14,674 nt of DNA from an uncultured Oxalobacter sp. (lineage in GTDB: Bacteria; Pseudomonadota; Gammaproteobacteria; Burkholderiales; Burkholderiaceae_D): contig CAJKQK010000049.1 of assembly GCA_905202055.1 (NCBI GenBank), forward strand, positions 1 through 14,674, given 5' to 3'. Under the pieces are notes generated by a model that was given only the letters and a program-made list of their open reading frames with translations, was not told where the DNA came from and ran no database searches. Positions within the stretch are counted from its first letter, which is position 1; each line of letters begins with the position of its first letter. Below are positions 13,112 to 14,674 of the stretch, one piece after another. The position numbers and the translations under genes are program-made.

Positions 13112-14674
13112 GTGCAATTAACGGCCATTAAATTGTCGGGTTTCAAGTCGTTTGTCGATCCCACAACGATCCGGGTCAATGGAAAACTGGTCGGTGTTGT
13201 CGGGCCGAACGGCTGTGGCAAATCGAATATCATCGACGCAGTCCGCTGGGTGCTCGGAGAATCGCGCGCTTCGGAATTGCGGGGTGAATCGATGCACGAC
13301 GTCATTTTCAATGGCACCACGCAACGCAAGCCGGCGGGGCGTGCGTCGGTTGAACTCATTTTCGACAACACGGATGGACGAATGGCAGGCCAGTGGGGCC
13401 AATACGGTGAACTGGCGGTCAAGCGCGTCCTGACGCGGGAAGGCGGATCGACCTATTTCATCAATAACGTTGCCGTGCGCCGCCGGGATATCCAGGATAT
13501 TTTTCTGGGCACCGGACTGGGCCCAAGAGCCTATGCCATTATCGGGCAGGGCATGATAGCGCGCATCATCGAGGCGCGTCCGGAAGAACTTCGCACCTTT
13601 CTGGAAGAAGCGGCGGGCGTCTCCAAATACCGGGAGCGTCGCCGGGAGACCGAAAACCGTCTTTTCGATACCCGGGAAAACCTGAATCGCGTATCGGACA
13701 TTCTGCACGAACTGGAGCAGAGTCTTGAAAAACTGACCGTTCAGGCAGATCTTGCCGAGCGATATCACCGTTTGAAGGAAACCCGGGAAAAGCAACAGAA
13801 ATTGTTGTGGCTTTTGCAGAAGAAAAACGCATTGAAAGAACAGTCCGAGCTGGCCTTTGAAATCGAAAAGGAACAGACCGTTCTGGAAATGCTGTCCGCC
13901 GATATGTTCAAACACGAAGCGGAACTTGAAAAACTGAGACAGATTCATGATTTCGCCAACGAGAGCGTACACAAGGCGCAAGGCGATTTGTACCAGACGA
14001 ATTCCGAAATCGGCAGCCTCGAAGCACAGATCCGTTATGTCATCGAGTCCAGAAAACGCTTGCAGGCGCAGATTGTTTCTTACACTGAACAGAAGGATCA
14101 ATGGTCGAAACAGATCCGCTCTTTTGTCGACGAAGTGACTGAAGGAAAAGAAAATCTTGTCGAACTTTCGCAGCAAAAGGAAATTGCCCATGAGTTTTTC
14201 CTGCAACAGCAGGAAGAAATGCCAGCCCTTGAGAATGAACTGGATATTCTCAAGGAACAGGCACAGGAAATGCATGACCGTGTTGTGCAGATCCGTCAGC
14301 AGATTGCCGTGGCTTCAACCAATCATAAAAACCTGACGGCAAGCCTGTTTGACTGCCAGTCTCGGCGGGAAAAGCTGCTTTCCCAAAAAGAACAGATTGA
14401 CGTTCCCGATATGGAAGAACTGGCTTTCCTTCGGCAGGAAAAGGCTGAGGCTGAACAACTGCTTGAAGAGCTGCGATTCACTGAAGAATCACAACGCGAT
14501 CTCTTGCCTGAATTTGAAGAAATTTGCCTTGAAACCGAAAAGCGTCTTGAAGAATGTAATGCCATCTGTATTCAGGAAGAAGCACGGCTTTTAGCACTGA
14601 AGCAGGTTCAGGAAAAAACGCAGGGAACCGGAAAAGCCCAGGACTGGTTAAGTAAACATGGATTAGCCGATTTT
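13112..14674 (+). CDS. smc: Smc, chromosome segregation/condensin ATPase (N-terminal part)
   Basis: SMC ATPase that organises and separates chromosomes with ScpA and ScpB. The frame is open from GTG 13112 to the last base, giving 521 codons of an expected roughly 1170. The N-terminal head half is complete: FKSF (11-14), Walker A GPNGCGKSN (31-39), WVLGESRASELRG (46-58), and the Q-loop Gln146 in IIGQG. From about 175 a long Glu/Lys/Gln-rich heptad-like region forms one arm of the coiled coil. The final residues (DWLSKHGLADF) resemble the approach to the hinge, so the hinge, returning coil and C-terminal Walker B half lie beyond the window. The GTG is chosen because it gives the conserved start QLTAIKLSGFKSF and no earlier in-frame start is close; the ribosome binding site is poorly placed. 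Confidence 0.96.
   Translation, partial: MQLTAIKLSGFKSFVDPTTIRVNGKLVGVVGPNGCGKSNIIDAVRWVLGESRASELRGESMHDVIFNGTTQRKPAGRASVELIFDNTDGRMAGQWGQYGELAVKRVLTREGGSTYFINNVAVRRRDIQDIFLGTGLGPRAYAIIGQGMIARIIEARPEELRTFLEEAAGVSKYRERRRETENRLFDTRENLNRVSDILHELEQSLEKLTVQADLAERYHRLKETREKQQKLLWLLQKKNALKEQSELAFEIEKEQTVLEMLSADMFKHEAELEKLRQIHDFANESVHKAQGDLYQTNSEIGSLEAQIRYVIESRKRLQAQIVSYTEQKDQWSKQIRSFVDEVTEGKENLVELSQQKEIAHEFFLQQQEEMPALENELDILKEQAQEMHDRVVQIRQQIAVASTNHKNLTASLFDCQSRREKLLSQKEQIDVPDMEELAFLRQEKAEAEQLLEELRFTEESQRDLLPEFEEICLETEKRLEECNAICIQEEARLLALKQVQEKTQGTGKAQDWLSKHGLADF

Overview
The window looks like an ordinary chromosomal segment of a betaproteobacterium, probably of the order Burkholderiales. The basis is gene order (ispG-hisS-yfgM-bamB-der-hfq-hflX-hflK-hflC-hisZ-purA), a HisZ-type histidine pathway regulator, the short Hfq with the rim sequence RKEH, and the wording of IspG, YfgM and Smc. 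Base composition is near half G+C, well below most Burkholderiales, so an Oxalobacter-like member of the Oxalobacteraceae is my best guess. That guess is inference and is not proven by the sequence.

Layout: bases 1-5375 are a tightly packed plus-strand run: the 3' part of ispG (isoprenoid synthesis), hisS (histidyl-tRNA synthetase), yfgM (inner-membrane/periplasmic chaperone partner), bamB (outer-membrane assembly lipoprotein) and der (ribosome-assembly GTPase). After a 146-base gap that may hold a promoter come hfq (RNA chaperone), hflX (ribosome-associated GTPase) and hflK-hflC (regulators of the FtsH membrane protease); hflK and hflC overlap by one base. A 64-base gap with a possible promoter leads to hisZ (regulatory subunit of ATP phosphoribosyltransferase) and purA (adenylosuccinate synthetase). 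A clear rho-independent terminator follows purA and may serve both strands. Next, on the minus strand, is a PBP7/PbpG-type D,D-peptidase with a very basic linker. A 238-base divergent intergenic region separates it from the first 521 codons of smc, which runs off the right end.

Functional themes are protein and RNA quality control (Hfq, HflX, HflKC, Der), envelope biogenesis (YfgM, BamB, PbpG, IspG) and the histidine/purine link (HisS, HisZ, PurA). No insertion sequence, prophage, CRISPR array, tRNA, rRNA or defence system was seen. All plus-strand genes read open without frameshifts.

I found no new multigene system. The points most worth a second look are a Cys/His-rich tail at the end of HisS, the extremely lysine-rich linker of the PbpG homologue, the histidine-containing rim patch of Hfq, and the repeat-built terminator between the convergent purA and pbpG genes.
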